Source of the DNA: Clostridia bacterium
Lineage (GTDB): Bacteria; Bacillota; Clostridia; Oscillospirales; Acutalibacteraceae
Assembly: GCA_017399535.1 (NCBI GenBank)
Contig: JAFQBX010000025.1
Span: 1 to 37,549 of the forward strand
Direction: 5' to 3'
DNA: 37,549 bases
Position numbers and translations under genes: made by a program. Each line of letters opens with the position of its first letter. Within the stretch, counting starts at the first letter, position 1. This document shows positions 7,522 through 15,607 of this stretch, one piece after another. The notes under the pieces are model-generated. The model had not been told where the DNA came from and did not search any database. It saw nothing but the letters and a program-made list of their open reading frames with translations.

Positions 7522-7755
7522 ATGGAAGAATTATTGGTTACTATTGCTCGTGGCCTCGTAAAATGCCCCGACCAAGTAACCGTTTCGGTTGATGAGCCCG
7601 ACCAGGACGGAACAATCGTGTATCATTTGCACGTTGCAGCCGACGATATGGGCCGCGTCATTGGAAAGCAGGGACGCATTGCGAAGGAAATTCGTACACT
7701 TATGCGCTCTGTTGCCAACCGCAACGGTCAAAAAATCATGGTTGAAATCGACTAA
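7522..7755 (+). CDS. khpA: KH-domain RNA-binding protein KhpA (YlqC)
   Basis: A 77-residue protein that is essentially one KH domain. The RNA-binding GxxG loop appears as GKQG in RVIGKQGRIAKEIRTL (about residues 45-60), followed by the strand KIMVEID at the end. KhpA forms a dimer with KhpB/Jag in related bacteria and influences RNA levels and cell elongation; that is family knowledge. The location between rpsP and rimM matches the usual order. GGAGG lies about 10 bases before the ATG. A terminator follows, so it is the last gene of the ylxM operon. Confidence 0.93.
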   Translation: MEELLVTIARGLVKCPDQVTVSVDEPDQDGTIVYHLHVAADDMGRVIGKQGRIAKEIRTLMRSVANRNGQKIMVEID

Positions 7756-7783
7756 TTCCTTTCAACCTAGATAACAAAAAACA

Positions 7784-7815
7784 AAGGGGCAGACGCATTA
7801 TTGTCTGCCTTTTTT
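7784..7815 (+). terminator. Intrinsic terminator after khpA
   Basis: GGCAGAC (7788-7794) and GTCTGCC (7803-7809) form a 7-bp GC-rich stem with an 8-nt loop, followed by six T. It ends the ylxM-ffh-rpsP-khpA unit, though some read-through into rimM may be needed since no clear promoter is seen before rimM. Confidence 0.8.
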
Positions 7816-7854
7816 GTTTAAACCAAAAAAATAAATGAAAACAGGAGCTAAATT

Positions 7855-8370
7855 ATGCTCAAAAAATATATAGAAGCAGGAAAAATAACCGGCACCCACG
7901 GAATAAGAGGGGAGATGCGCCTTGATACCTGGTGTGATTCGCCCGAATTTATGACGCGGTTTAGGACGCTCTATCTGACCTCCGACGGAAAGGAAAAATG
8001 GACAAAGGTAACCTGTCGTCCTCATAAAAATATTGCGATTATTAATGTACCCGAAATCAACTCTGTCGAAGAAGCTGACGTGTTCAGAGGTAGAATTATC
8101 TATATTGACCGAGCTGATGCAAAGTTGCCCAAGGATAAATATTTTGTCCAGGATTTGATTGGCATTACCGTTTTTGACGTCGATAGCGACAGATGTTACG
8201 GTAAAATTACCTACGTGTCCAAAACGGGCGCAAATGACGTTTGGCATATTACCAATGAAAGCGGAGAATATTTAATTCCCGTTATTGACGACGTTGTAAT
8301 TTCGGTTGATATTGATAATCAAAAGGTGCAAATCCGCGCGTTAAAGGGGATTTTTGACGATGAAGATTGA
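7855..8370 (+). CDS. rimM: Ribosome maturation factor RimM
   Basis: A 171-residue RimM. The N-terminal domain begins AGKITGTHGIRGEMRL (about residues 8-23), the family signature, and the C-terminal PRC-barrel ends with PVIDDVVISVDIDNQKVQIRALKGIFD. It binds S19 and helps assemble the head of the 30S subunit. The gene overlaps trmD by 11 bases, the usual rimM-trmD coupling. AGGAG lies upstream of the ATG. Length is normal for the family. Confidence 0.95.
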   Translation: MLKKYIEAGKITGTHGIRGEMRLDTWCDSPEFMTRFRTLYLTSDGKEKWTKVTCRPHKNIAIINVPEINSVEEADVFRGRIIYIDRADAKLPKDKYFVQDLIGITVFDVDSDRCYGKITYVSKTGANDVWHITNESGEYLIPVIDDVVISVDIDNQKVQIRALKGIFDDED

Positions 8371-9109
8371 TATTATGACCCTGTTTCCCGATATGTGCAA
8401 TGCCTTTTTGAACGAGAGTATAATCGGCAGGGCAAAGCAGGCGGGAATTATTGACGTCGAATGTACCGACATTCGCCCTTTTACCGAAAACAAGCACGGA
8501 AAAACCGACGATTACCCCTATGGCGGCGGTATGGGAATGGTTATGTCAGCCCAGCCGATTTATGATTGTTATAGGTCGATTTGCAAAAAAAGAGGGGACA
8601 AGCCCCACGTGATTTATATGTCGCCGAAGGGAAAGGTTTTGACCCAAAAACGTGCATACGAACTATCAAAAACTGATGGTTTTATCATACTTTGCGGTCA
8701 TTATGAGGGGGTTGATCAGCGCCTTCTTGACGAAATCGTTGACGAGGAAATTTCAATCGGCGATTACGTTTTAACGGGAGGCGAAATGCCGGCTCTGGTG
8801 CTTACCGATGCCGTTTGCCGAATGATAAAGGGCGTTTTATCCGATGACGAATGCTTTACGGAAGAAAGTCATTTTTCGGGACTGCTCGAATATCCGCAAT
8901 ACACCCGTCCTTTCGAGTGGCATGGCAAAGAAGTGCCTGAAATTCTCATGTCAGGTCATCATAAAAATATTGCTGATTGGCGCAGAAAAAAGATGCTCAT
9001 GGAAACAGCAGATAAGCGCCCCGATATGCTTGATGACGCCGATTTGACAGAAAAAGAGCGGTTATTTGTAACAAATTATTTAAAGGATAATAATATAATT
9101 AAAGGTTAA
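8360..9109 (+). CDS. trmD: tRNA (guanine-N1)-methyltransferase TrmD
   Basis: A 249-residue SPOUT (knotted) methyltransferase that makes m1G37 in tRNAs with G36, preventing frameshifts. The start MKIDIMTLFPDM is typical. The knot region shows YGGGMGMVM (about 55-63), LCGHYEGVDQR and EISIGDYVLTGGE (about 130-143), with the conserved Asp and Gly of the AdoMet loop. ATG at 8360 was preferred over the in-frame TTG at 8354. It overlaps rimM by 11 bases. rplS, which usually follows trmD in this cluster, is absent here. Confidence 0.97.
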   Translation: MKIDIMTLFPDMCNAFLNESIIGRAKQAGIIDVECTDIRPFTENKHGKTDDYPYGGGMGMVMSAQPIYDCYRSICKKRGDKPHVIYMSPKGKVLTQKRAYELSKTDGFIILCGHYEGVDQRLLDEIVDEEISIGDYVLTGGEMPALVLTDAVCRMIKGVLSDDECFTEESHFSGLLEYPQYTRPFEWHGKEVPEILMSGHHKNIADWRRKKMLMETADKRPDMLDDADLTEKERLFVTNYLKDNNIIKG

Positions 9110-9184
9110 ACGAACCTAATTTGGTTGAATTATGCAATTTAACCCAAATTTGTAGTGAAAGTTATACAAAATCTCCCTTGCAAA

Positions 9185-9220
9185 TTCAGTCGAGTTTTGT
9201 TGACACAACTGAACTTTTTT
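9185..9220 (+). terminator. Probable terminator after trmD
   Basis: TTCAGT (9185-9190) pairs with ACTGAA (9208-9213), with an inner TTGT/ACAA stem and a bulge, followed by a run of T. It lies between trmD and the HPr promoter. Confidence 0.5.
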
Positions 9221-9227
9221 TAAATTA

Positions 9228-9255
9228 TTGACCTATTGAATATTTGTGATATAAT
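9228..9255 (+). promoter_or_regulatory. Sigma-A promoter of the HPr gene
   Basis: TTGACC (9228-9233), 16 bp, TATAAT (9250-9255), with TGTGA just before the -10 box. The leader contains T6-A7-G-T6 runs (9267-9286), then AAGGAG before the start. Confidence 0.8.
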
Positions 9256-9300
9256 AATTCATGTAATTTTTTAAAAAAAGTTTTTTAAGGAGCGATATTG

Positions 9301-9564
9301 ATGTATATTAAGGATGTCGTTGTTCAGAATAAGGTTGGGCTTCATGCTCGTCCGGCTACCTTCTTCATTCAGAAGGCAAACGAATTCAAGTCTTCTATTT
9401 GGGTAGAAAAAGAGGAACGTCGCGTAAATGCAAAGAGTCTCCTCGGTGTTCTTTCTCTCGGAATCATCGGTGGCACAGGTATCAAGATTATTGCTGACGG
9501 CGCTGATGAAGAGTCAGCAGTTAACGACCTTGTCGCTCTCGTAGAATCAGGATTTGCTGAATAA
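9301..9564 (+). CDS. ptsH: Phosphocarrier protein HPr
   Basis: An 87-residue HPr. The phosphorylation site is His15 in GLHARPA, and the regulatory Ser46 is in NAKSLLGVLSLG, both at their canonical positions. With His at residue 15 it is HPr rather than Crh. It carries phosphate from enzyme I to sugar-specific PTS enzymes and, when Ser46 is phosphorylated by HPr kinase, acts in catabolite repression. The ATG at 9301 is preceded by AAGGAG; an in-frame TTG directly before it was rejected. It is monocistronic, with its own promoter and a strong terminator; no enzyme I or PTS permease gene is nearby. Confidence 0.93.
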   Translation: MYIKDVVVQNKVGLHARPATFFIQKANEFKSSIWVEKEERRVNAKSLLGVLSLGIIGGTGIKIIADGADEESAVNDLVALVESGFAE

Positions 9565-9575
9565 TTATTGAATTA

Positions 9576-9610
9576 AAAAAAGGTTCGTCGATTTCTGACG
9601 AACCTTTTTT
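9576..9610 (+). terminator. Intrinsic terminator of the HPr gene
   Basis: A 14-bp perfect stem (9576-9589 and 9597-9610) with GGTTCGTC/GACGAACC at its core and a 7-nt loop; A-run and T-run flanks form the base of the stem. It is symmetric, so it could also act on the minus strand. Confidence 0.88.
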
Positions 9611-9622
9611 ATGTTTAAAATA

Positions 9623-9655
9623 AAAAGCACCACATTTTTTTAGTGTGGTGCTTTT
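9623..9655 (-). terminator. Intrinsic terminator of iscS-iscU
   Basis: AAAAGCACCACA (9623-9634) pairs with TGTGGTGCTTTT (9644-9655). On the minus strand it follows the iscU stop by 6 bases and ends in a T-rich stretch. Confidence 0.85.
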
Positions 9656-9661
9656 GTTAAT

Positions 9662-10096
9662 TTATTCTTTACCACATTCGCCGTCGTGGCAGCATTCATG
9701 AATTTCGCCAACGATTAAGGTCGGGTCAATGCCTTGACGAGTGTAATAGTCGGAAATAGCTGCTTTAATCGACTGCTCAGCGAGGACCGAGCAGTGAATT
9801 TTATGAGCGGGAAGTCCGCCGAGCGCTTCTACAACCGCCTTGTTCGAAAGCTGTAATGCTTCCTCGATTGTGTGACCTTTTATCATTTCGGTTGCAATCG
9901 AGCTTGTAGCAATAGCCGAGCCGCAGCCGTATGTCTTAAACTTTACATCGGTAATAACGTTGTTTTCTACCTTGATATACATTTTCATAATATCGCCGCA
10001 TTTGGCGTTTCCAACCTCACCGATTCCGTCAGCGTCAGCGATTTCGCCAACGTTACGCGGATTTGTGAAATGGTCCATAACGAGTTCTGTATACAT
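9662..10096 (-). CDS. iscU: Fe-S cluster assembly scaffold IscU (NifU N-terminal domain)
   Basis: A 144-residue scaffold protein. The three cluster-binding cysteines are visible: Cys33 in NAKCGD, Cys58 in YGCGSA and Cys102 in HCSVLA, with Asp35 beside the first. The C-terminus carries an extra Cys-rich tail (HECCHDGEC), which I associate with the NifU-like proteins of Clostridia. It assembles [2Fe-2S]/[4Fe-4S] clusters with sulfur from the adjacent IscS. The start at 10096 has GGGAG upstream; the frame is open to 10150 but that part is the end of iscS. One base separates it from the iscS stop. Confidence 0.93.
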   Translation of the reverse strand: MYTELVMDHFTNPRNVGEIADADGIGEVGNAKCGDIMKMYIKVENNVITDVKFKTYGCGSAIATSSIATEMIKGHTIEEALQLSNKAVVEALGGLPAHKIHCSVLAEQSIKAAISDYYTRQGIDPTLIVGEIHECCHDGECGKE

Positions 10097-10097
10097 A

Positions 10098-11288
10098 TTA
10101 TTCTCCCTTTTCTTCCTTTTTAATTCTTTCCCAAAGCGGAGACATTGCACGAAGCTTGTCGATTATTTCGGGCAAAACTTCGAGAATATAGTCAACGTCT
10201 TCTACTGTATTTTCGTCAGAAAATGAAATTCTGAGTGAGCCGTGAGCAATTTCGTGAGGTAAACCGATTGCGAGGAGAACGTGGCTCGGGTCGAGCGAAC
10301 CCGAAGTACAAGCCGAGCCCGACGAAGCGCAAATTCCCTTGTTATCGAGCCATAGTAGTAAGCTTTCGCCCTCAATTCCTTCGAAGCAAATGTTAGCACT
10401 TGCAGAAAGACGCTTTTCTCTGTCGCCATTAAGACGTGAACGCTCAATTTTCAGTGCGCCGTCAATAAATCTGTCGCGGAGCATCTTTTTCTTTTCGTTT
10501 CTCTCGGCAATATTTTGAACGGCGCCGGTGATTGCAACACTGAGACCGACGATACCTGCCGTGTTTTCGGTGCCTGCGCGTTTATTTCTTTCCTGAGCGC
10601 CGCCGTCGATGAGATTTTCTATTCTTATTCCGTTGCGGCAGTAAAGAGCGCCGACACCCTTCGGTCCGTGAATTTTATGCGCCGAAAGTGACAGCATATC
10701 GATATTCATATCGACAACGTTGATTTCGACGTTACCGATTGCCTGCACTGCGTCGGTGTGGAAAATTATGCCCTTTTCACGACAGAAAGCACCGATTTCG
10801 GCGATTGGCTGAATGGTGCCGATTTCGTTATTTGCAAACATAATGGTTACGAGACCGGTGTCCTCGCGTACAGCGCTTTTCAGCTCGTCGAGACGAACAA
10901 GTCCGTCCTCGTGTACGTCGAGAAGGGTAATTTCAAATCCTTCTTTTTCAAGTGCGTTGAGGGTATGAAGTACCGCATGATGTTCGAATTTGCTTGAAAT
11001 AATGTGCTTTTTGCCCTTTTTAGCGAGAATGCGTGCTGCTCCTTTAATTGCCCAGTTATCCGCTTCACTGCCGCCGGAGGTGAAATAAATTTCGTTCTCC
11101 TTATTGGCGCCCAAAGCGTTTGCGACAATTCTTCTTGCCTCGTCAATGGCGGCGTGTGCGTTTTGACCGATCGAGTACAGACTCGAAGGATTGCCGTAAT
11201 TTTCGGTTAAATGGGGGAGCATTGCATCGAGTACATTTTTTGATATTTTAGTTGTAGCCGAATTGTCGGCGTAAACAAATCTATGCAA
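10098..11288 (-). CDS. iscS: Cysteine desulfurase (NifS/IscS family)
   Basis: A 396-residue PLP-dependent class V aminotransferase-fold enzyme that takes sulfur from cysteine and passes it to IscU. The PLP lysine is Lys205 in [10 protein letters not shown], and the catalytic Cys327 lies in [10 protein letters not shown]. The long Ser-Gly-containing Cys loop is of the IscS/NifS group I type. Its start is TTG (no ATG in the region), with AAGGAAGG about 10 bases upstream, so translation may be moderate. It forms a two-gene operon with iscU from a promoter at 11335-11363. No IscR regulator or hscA/B genes are adjacent, the minimal Clostridia arrangement. Confidence 0.95.
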   Translation of the reverse strand: MHRFVYADNSATTKISKNVLDAMLPHLTENYGNPSSLYSIGQNAHAAIDEARRIVANALGANKENEIYFTSGGSEADNWAIKGAARILAKKGKKHIISSKFEHHAVLHTLNALEKEGFEITLLDVHEDGLVRLDELKSAVREDTGLVTIMFANNEIGTIQPIAEIGAFCREKGIIFHTDAVQAIGNVEINVVDMNIDMLSLSAHKIHGPKGVGALYCRNGIRIENLIDGGAQERNKRAGTENTAGIVGLSVAITGAVQNIAERNEKKKMLRDRFIDGALKIERSRLNGDREKRLSASANICFEGIEGESLLLWLDNKGICASSGSACTSGSLDPSHVLLAIGLPHEIAHGSLRISFSDENTVEDVDYILEVLPEIIDKLRAMSPLWERIKKEEKGE

Positions 11289-11334
11289 TTTATGATTTCC
11301 TTCCTTTTGAAAGTTATATGTTTATATCAGACCT

Positions 11335-11363
11335 ATTATATTACTTAGTTTTTCCATTTGCAA
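11335..11363 (-). promoter_or_regulatory. Sigma-A-type promoter of iscS-iscU
   Basis: On the minus strand TTGCAA (11358-11363), 17 bp, TATAAT (11335-11340), about 46 bp upstream of the TTG start. Confidence 0.65.
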
Positions 11364-11390
11364 CAGGATATATGAAAATATTTTTATACA

Positions 11391-11837
11391 TTACTCATTA
11401 TTTTTGAATTTTTGGTAATATTCTACCGCGAGCGTGTCGCATCTTTCGTTTTCGGGGTGACCTGCGTGACCCTTTATCCAGTTGAAATTAACCTTGTGAG
11501 TATCGAGCAGCTCTAATAATTTCTCCCACAAATCAACATTTAATGCGGGCTTTTTATCTGCCTTTTTCCAGCCGTTTGCCTTCCACGAATATACCCATCT
11601 CTTTGCCACCGCATCACAAACATATTTCGAGTCGGTAAAAAGCTCGATTTCGCAGGGCTCTTTAAGCGCAGAAAGTCCCTCAATTACCGCAGTAAGCTCC
11701 ATGCGGTTGTTTGTCGTTTCTGCTTCACCGCCGCAAAGCTCCTTTTCGTGACCGTTATATCTGAGAATGGCACCCCAGCCGCCCGGACCGGGATTTCCCG
11801 AACAGGCGCCGTCGGTAAAAAGTTCAATCTTTTTCAT
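11391..11837 (-). CDS. rnhA: Ribonuclease HI
   Basis: A 148-residue RNase H of normal length that cleaves RNA in RNA-DNA hybrids. All four acidic catalytic residues are visible: Asp9 in [12 protein letters not shown], Glu47 in NNRMELTA, Asp69 in LFTDSKYV and Asp134 in NERCD, with His124 in the KGHAGH loop. The basic handle region ([12 protein letters not shown]) is also present. Its ATG overlaps the TGA of the upstream DUF2461 gene by 4 bases, so it is translationally coupled. It is the last gene of the dusB operon. No clear hairpin follows. Confidence 0.95.
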   Translation of the reverse strand: MKKIELFTDGACSGNPGPGGWGAILRYNGHEKELCGGEAETTNNRMELTAVIEGLSALKEPCEIELFTDSKYVCDAVAKRWVYSWKANGWKKADKKPALNVDLWEKLLELLDTHKVNFNWIKGHAGHPENERCDTLAVEYYQKFKNNE

Positions 11838-12529
11838 TTTATATTCTCCGAATTGAATTTTATTGTTGCTTCGTGTAAATAGGTGTAGAATTTTGTAAGC
11901 GATTTATAATCCTTTTTGAGCAGGGCGAGTAGCTCCTCGGGTCTATCGAGCATATCTATTCCGCTGTGCCTCTTGATTACGAAAATATCCTTTGAATCGT
12001 ACCATTTTTTAAGCTCACCCGTTACTCCGACTAGGTCGGCCTTCGACCTCTTATAGCTATCTGTATCGAGTGCGAATTTGTTGCGTTTGAGCGGCTTTAT
12101 CGTGTCAAAAAATCTGTCGCTGTCACTCATTAAGCATTGTCGAAAATACTCCATAAAAGCAGGTGTTGTGCTTACCACTCCGCATCCGTATTCAAAGCTG
12201 TTTTGCTTAACCTCAAACCAAAGAACAGCGGTTGGAAGCTGATTTTTTACATGGCGGAACATAATCCACAAATTCTCTCTGTAAAGCGACTTATCGTGAG
12301 TGTATCGCGTATCGCGACGAATTCGTGAAATGCATCTCACAGGGTCGACAATGATGTCGGGATTTATTTTATGCATTGTGTCGGTTAGGTCGACTACAAG
12401 TTGTCTGAGCGGCATTACGACACCCTTTTTTATCGCTTCCTTGTTTTCTTCATAGAAATCCTTACTATCATTAAATCGGTTTATAGCGAGCAGAAACAAA
12501 TCGTCGCTTTTTATACCGTTAAAATTCAT
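11834..12529 (-). CDS. DUF2461 family protein
   Basis: A 231-residue protein of the DUF2461/TIGR02453 family, function unknown. Family traits are the N-terminal [20 protein letters not shown] and the central [18 protein letters not shown]. It is cytoplasmic with no signal or membrane segment. It lies between dusB, whose stop is immediately before its start, and rnhA, with a 4-base overlap, so it is part of a tight three-gene operon. The company of a tRNA-modifying enzyme and an RNase suggests nothing firm about function. Confidence 0.85.
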   Translation of the reverse strand: MNFNGIKSDDLFLLAINRFNDSKDFYEENKEAIKKGVVMPLRQLVVDLTDTMHKINPDIIVDPVRCISRIRRDTRYTHDKSLYRENLWIMFRHVKNQLPTAVLWFEVKQNSFEYGCGVVSTTPAFMEYFRQCLMSDSDRFFDTIKPLKRNKFALDTDSYKRSKADLVGVTGELKKWYDSKDIFVIKRHSGIDMLDRPEELLALLKKDYKSLTKFYTYLHEATIKFNSENIK

Positions 12530-13495
12530 TTATTCATTCTCCTTACAAACCCTGAAACAAAGCTCGTACATCTGTTCCAGACTTGTTAATTGTCCGCATT
12601 CGTTGCGGTATTTTGCCGCACCTTTTATGCCTTTCAGATACCATGCGGCATGTTTGCGCATTTCGCGCATGGCGTTGTTTTCACCCTTGTCCTCGACGGT
12701 GAGTTGAGCTTGTTTTATAAGCACTCTCATGCGTTCGCTGAGTGGCGGCTCGGGAATGGTAATTCCCTCGTACATCCAGGCGTTAATTTGGCTGAATATC
12801 CATGGCGAACCCATAGCCCCTCTGCCAACCATTACAAAGTCACAGCCCGTATATTCATACATATTTGCGGCATCTTTTGCTGTATAAATATCACCATTAC
12901 CAACGACGGGAATTGATACCGCTTTTTTTACATCTTTTATTATATCCAAATTGACGGGCGGTGCATACATTTGAGTTCGCGTTCTGCCGTGAACCGTTAT
13001 AATCGAAGCCCCTGCATCCTCGCATCTTTTGGCAAGCTCGGTTGCGTTTATCGAGCTTTCGTCCCAGCCGGCACGCATTTTTACCGTTACGGGAACCGAA
13101 ACGGCTTCTTTCACCGCTTTAACAATTTTCGCCGCAAGTACGGGATCCTTCATCAGTGCGCTTCCGCCGCCGTTTGAGGCAACCTTCGGCGCAGGGCAAC
13201 CCATGTTAATATCGACAAAATCGGGATTGAATTGCATTCCGCTGATAGCTGCCGTTGCCATTGTTTCGGGCTCGTTACCAAAAAGCTGTAAGCCGACCGG
13301 CCTTTCGCTTTCGATCATGTTCATCATACCGAGCGACTTTTTATCGTTCAAGCTGACCGCCTTCGAGCTGATAAGCTCGCTAACCGTATAAGCCGCACCA
13401 AATTCGCGACAAAGCCGTCTGAAACTGCGGTCGGCAACTCCTGCCATCGGAGCCAAAGCGGCATATCCCTTTAATTCAATATCACCGATTTTCAC
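12530..13495 (-). CDS. dusB: tRNA-dihydrouridine synthase (DusB-like)
   Basis: A 321-residue FMN enzyme that reduces uridine to dihydrouridine in tRNA D-loops. Motifs include YAALAPMAGVADRSFRRL near the start, FVDINMGCPAPKV with the catalytic Cys, VKMRAGWD, IITVHGRTR and VVGNGDIYTAKDA, ending in the helical tRNA-binding domain. The start was set at the GTG preceded by GAGGTGA 5 bases upstream; a GTG six codons earlier is in frame but lacks an SD site. It leads the dusB-DUF2461-rnhA operon. Confidence 0.93.
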   Translation of the reverse strand: MKIGDIELKGYAALAPMAGVADRSFRRLCREFGAAYTVSELISSKAVSLNDKKSLGMMNMIESERPVGLQLFGNEPETMATAAISGMQFNPDFVDINMGCPAPKVASNGGGSALMKDPVLAAKIVKAVKEAVSVPVTVKMRAGWDESSINATELAKRCEDAGASIITVHGRTRTQMYAPPVNLDIIKDVKKAVSIPVVGNGDIYTAKDAANMYEYTGCDFVMVGRGAMGSPWIFSQINAWMYEGITIPEPPLSERMRVLIKQAQLTVEDKGENNAMREMRKHAAWYLKGIKGAAKYRNECGQLTSLEQMYELCFRVCKENE

Positions 13496-13516
13496 GTTTT
13501 TCACCTCAATCACTTT

Positions 13517-13545
13517 ATTCTATCACAACCCGCCGCAAATTTCAA
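13517..13545 (-). promoter_or_regulatory. Sigma-A-type promoter of the dusB operon
   Basis: On the minus strand TTGAAA (13540-13545), 17 bp, TAGAAT (13517-13522), just upstream of the dusB SD site. Confidence 0.6.
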
Positions 13546-13581
13546 AGTAAATATATAATTTTTAAAATATAATAAGTAATA

Positions 13582-13611
13582 TTGACAAGCAGTGGTAAAA
13601 TTTGATATTAT
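13582..13611 (+). promoter_or_regulatory. Likely promoter of the yicC-led superoperon
   Basis: TTGACA (13582-13587) with TATTAT (13606-13611) after 18 bp. The -35 box is consensus, the -10 box weaker. Confidence 0.55.
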
Positions 13612-13649
13612 ATTAAAATATAAAATTATGAAAGTGAATGATATTTAAA

Positions 13650-14528
13650 ATGATAAGCAGTATGACCGGTTACGGACGCGGAGAAGCAGCATCAGCCGCT
13701 CTTTCATGCGTTGTCGAGCTTCGCTCGGTAAATCACCGATATTTTGAATTTTCGTCGAGAGTGCCGCGAGGATACGCCTTTTTAGAGGAAAAGTTAAAGG
13801 GGCTCTGTCAGCAGAGAATTTCACGCGGAAAGGTTGAGCTTTATCTCACCATCGACCTTAACGAAAGTGATGATGTCTCGGTCGAAATCAACCATTCCTT
13901 AGCCAAAAGCTATGTCAACGCAATAAAGGAGCTTGGCGAAACATACGGACTTAATGCCGATTTGTCGGCAGTCACTTTATCACGCTATCCCGACCTTTTC
14001 AGCGTAAAGAAGCAGGTTGTCGATGAGGATGCTGCTTTTGAGGTGGTAAAGGAAGCTACCGAATCGGCTATCGACAGCTTTATCAATATGCGAAAAATTG
14101 AGGGCGAAAAGCTTTATGACGATATAAAGAGCCGTGTCGATTTCATTTTAGACAAGGTTGCATTTGTCGAGGAACGCTCACCCGAAACTGTAAAAGCGTA
14201 CCAGACAAAGCTCGAAACACGAATCAGAGAACTGCTCGAAGATAAAACGGTTGATGAGGCAAGATTACTTACCGAAGCGGCAATTTTTGCCGATAAGGTA
14301 GCCGTTGCCGAGGAAACAGTCCGTCTGAGAAGCCATATAAAGCAGCTATGCGACCTTATCAGCTCGGATGCCGCTGTTGGTAGAAAGCTCGACTTTATTG
14401 TTCAGGAAATGAATCGCGAGGCGAATACAATCGGTTCAAAGGCGCAGGATATCGAAATTGCTCATACTGTCGTCGATATAAAGGCGGAGATTGAAAAAAT
14501 CAGAGAGCAAATTCAGAACGTGGAATAA
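13650..14528 (+). CDS. YicC family protein (endoribonuclease)
   Basis: A 292-residue YicC/YloC protein. The N-terminus MISSMTGYGRGE is the family hallmark, ELRSVNHRYFEFSSRVPR follows, and the C-terminal part ends with KLDFIVQEMNREANTIGSKAQD, which is also diagnostic. Members have been shown to act as RNA endonucleases in E. coli and B. subtilis. An in-frame ATG at 13638 exists, but family starts match 13650; no strong SD site supports either. It is the first gene of a superoperon and is followed by remA after 16 bases, as in Bacillus (yloC-remA). Confidence 0.9.
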   Translation: MISSMTGYGRGEAASAALSCVVELRSVNHRYFEFSSRVPRGYAFLEEKLKGLCQQRISRGKVELYLTIDLNESDDVSVEINHSLAKSYVNAIKELGETYGLNADLSAVTLSRYPDLFSVKKQVVDEDAAFEVVKEATESAIDSFINMRKIEGEKLYDDIKSRVDFILDKVAFVEERSPETVKAYQTKLETRIRELLEDKTVDEARLLTEAAIFADKVAVAEETVRLRSHIKQLCDLISSDAAVGRKLDFIVQEMNREANTIGSKAQDIEIAHTVVDIKAEIEKIREQIQNVE

Positions 14529-14544
14529 GGGTGAGATTTGATTT

Positions 14545-14817
14545 ATGAAGCTTATAAACATCGGTTTTGGTAATATGGTAGCCGCAAACAGAATGATAGC
14601 AATTGTTTCGCCCGAATCGGCGCCGATAAAGCGAATTATCCAGGATGCAAAGGAAAAGGGTATTCTCATCGACGCTACTCACGGACGCAGAACGAGGGCG
14701 GTTATAATCACCGACAGCGACCATATTGTACTTTCCTATTTGCAGTGCGAAACCTTGACCAACCGCATCAGCGAATATGACAACGAGTATGATGAGGAGG
14801 GCGAAGAAAATGGGTAA
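14545..14817 (+). CDS. remA: RemA-like regulator (DUF370)
   Basis: A 90-residue DUF370 protein. The body [31 protein letters not shown] and [16 protein letters not shown] matches RemA, a DNA-binding activator of matrix and osmoprotection genes in B. subtilis. The Arg-rich GRRTRAV is likely part of its DNA-contacting surface. The C-terminus is acidic ([10 protein letters not shown]). It overlaps the start of gmk by 8 bases, the conserved yicC-remA-gmk order. What it regulates in this organism is not known. Confidence 0.92.
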   Translation: MKLINIGFGNMVAANRMIAIVSPESAPIKRIIQDAKEKGILIDATHGRRTRAVIITDSDHIVLSYLQCETLTNRISEYDNEYDEEGEENG

Positions 14818-15367
14818 AGGTGTAGCAATAATCGTTTCGGGTCCTTCCGGATGCGGAAAGGATACAATTTTACGAAATTTGTTTAAGGAGCATCCCGAAA
14901 TAAAATTTTCGATTTCGACCGTCACACGTCCACGCCGTGGAAATGCCGACGAGGATGCAAAGTATACTTTTGTTACCCGCGATGAATTCGAAAATATGTT
15001 AAAAAATGATGAATTGCTTGAATATAACGTCTATGTAAATAATTATTACGGCACACCAAAAAAGCCGGTAGTCGAAGCAATTGAAAACGGCGATATTATG
15101 GTAATCGAGGTTGACGTTAACGGTGCGGCAAGCATCAGAAAGAAAATGCCGGGAATAAAGAGCGTTTTTGTCATGCCGCCGTCAATCGAGGAGCTTGAAC
15201 GTCGCCTTTCGTCACGAGGAACAGATAGCGCCGAGGTTGTAAAGAAGCGCATTGACGAAGCAAAGCAGGAAATTGCCAGAAAAGACGAATATGATTATAC
15301 GATTGTAAACGGCGTACTTGAAAACGCAGTAAAAGAGTTGTATAATATTATAGTTAATTTAAAATAA
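14810..15367 (+). CDS. gmk: Guanylate kinase
   Basis: A 185-residue kinase converting GMP to GDP with ATP. The P-loop is GPSGCGKDT (about residues 10-18), followed by the GMP-binding [20 protein letters not shown] and Y..YGTP. The Asp after the P-loop Lys replaces the more usual Gly or Ser, a small variation. The start at 14810 is preceded by GAGGAGGG and lies within the last codons of remA; the frame opens earlier but without family match. rpoZ follows after 19 bases, as in many Bacillota. Confidence 0.95.
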   Translation: MGKGVAIIVSGPSGCGKDTILRNLFKEHPEIKFSISTVTRPRRGNADEDAKYTFVTRDEFENMLKNDELLEYNVYVNNYYGTPKKPVVEAIENGDIMVIEVDVNGAASIRKKMPGIKSVFVMPPSIEELERRLSSRGTDSAEVVKKRIDEAKQEIARKDEYDYTIVNGVLENAVKELYNIIVNLK

Positions 15368-15386
15368 TTTATGAGGTGTACAAAAA

Positions 15387-15566
15387 ATGTTAAATCCCGC
15401 AATCGGAAAGCTTATCAACAATTACGAAAATCGTTATCAGCTCGTTCACGACGTAGCTAACAAGGCACGCGAAATCGCACAGAACGCCGAGGACAATAAT
15501 GAAATTCTCGTTGAAAAGACGGTAAGTCTCGCAATCAACGAGCTCGCAGAGCAAAAAGGACTTTAA
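15387..15566 (+). CDS. rpoZ: RNA polymerase omega subunit
   Basis: A 59-residue protein starting MLNPAIGKLINNYENRYQLV and ending NELAEQKGL. It contains the omega features: the N-terminal P-x-I-x-x-L segment, RYxLVxxVAxxARxI and ..KTVSLAINEL. Omega helps fold and stabilise the beta' subunit of RNA polymerase. GAGGTG lies about 9 bases before the ATG. Its position after gmk is classic. In B. subtilis coaBC comes next; here priA follows directly. Confidence 0.93.
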   Translation: MLNPAIGKLINNYENRYQLVHDVANKAREIAQNAEDNNEILVEKTVSLAINELAEQKGL

Positions 15567-15607
15567 TAACATAATTAAATTAAATTAAAAAACGGAGGTG
15601 GCTTGTC

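Noticed and set aside
7798-8247. A 149-codon minus-strand frame opposite rimM
   Set aside because: It overlaps a conserved gene completely and has no start signal or similarity to known proteins.
9118-9150. AATTTGGTTGAATT/AATTTAACCCAAATT hairpin right after trmD as terminator
   Set aside because: The stem is AT-rich with a bulge and has no T-run after it. The hairpin at 9185-9220 is a better candidate.
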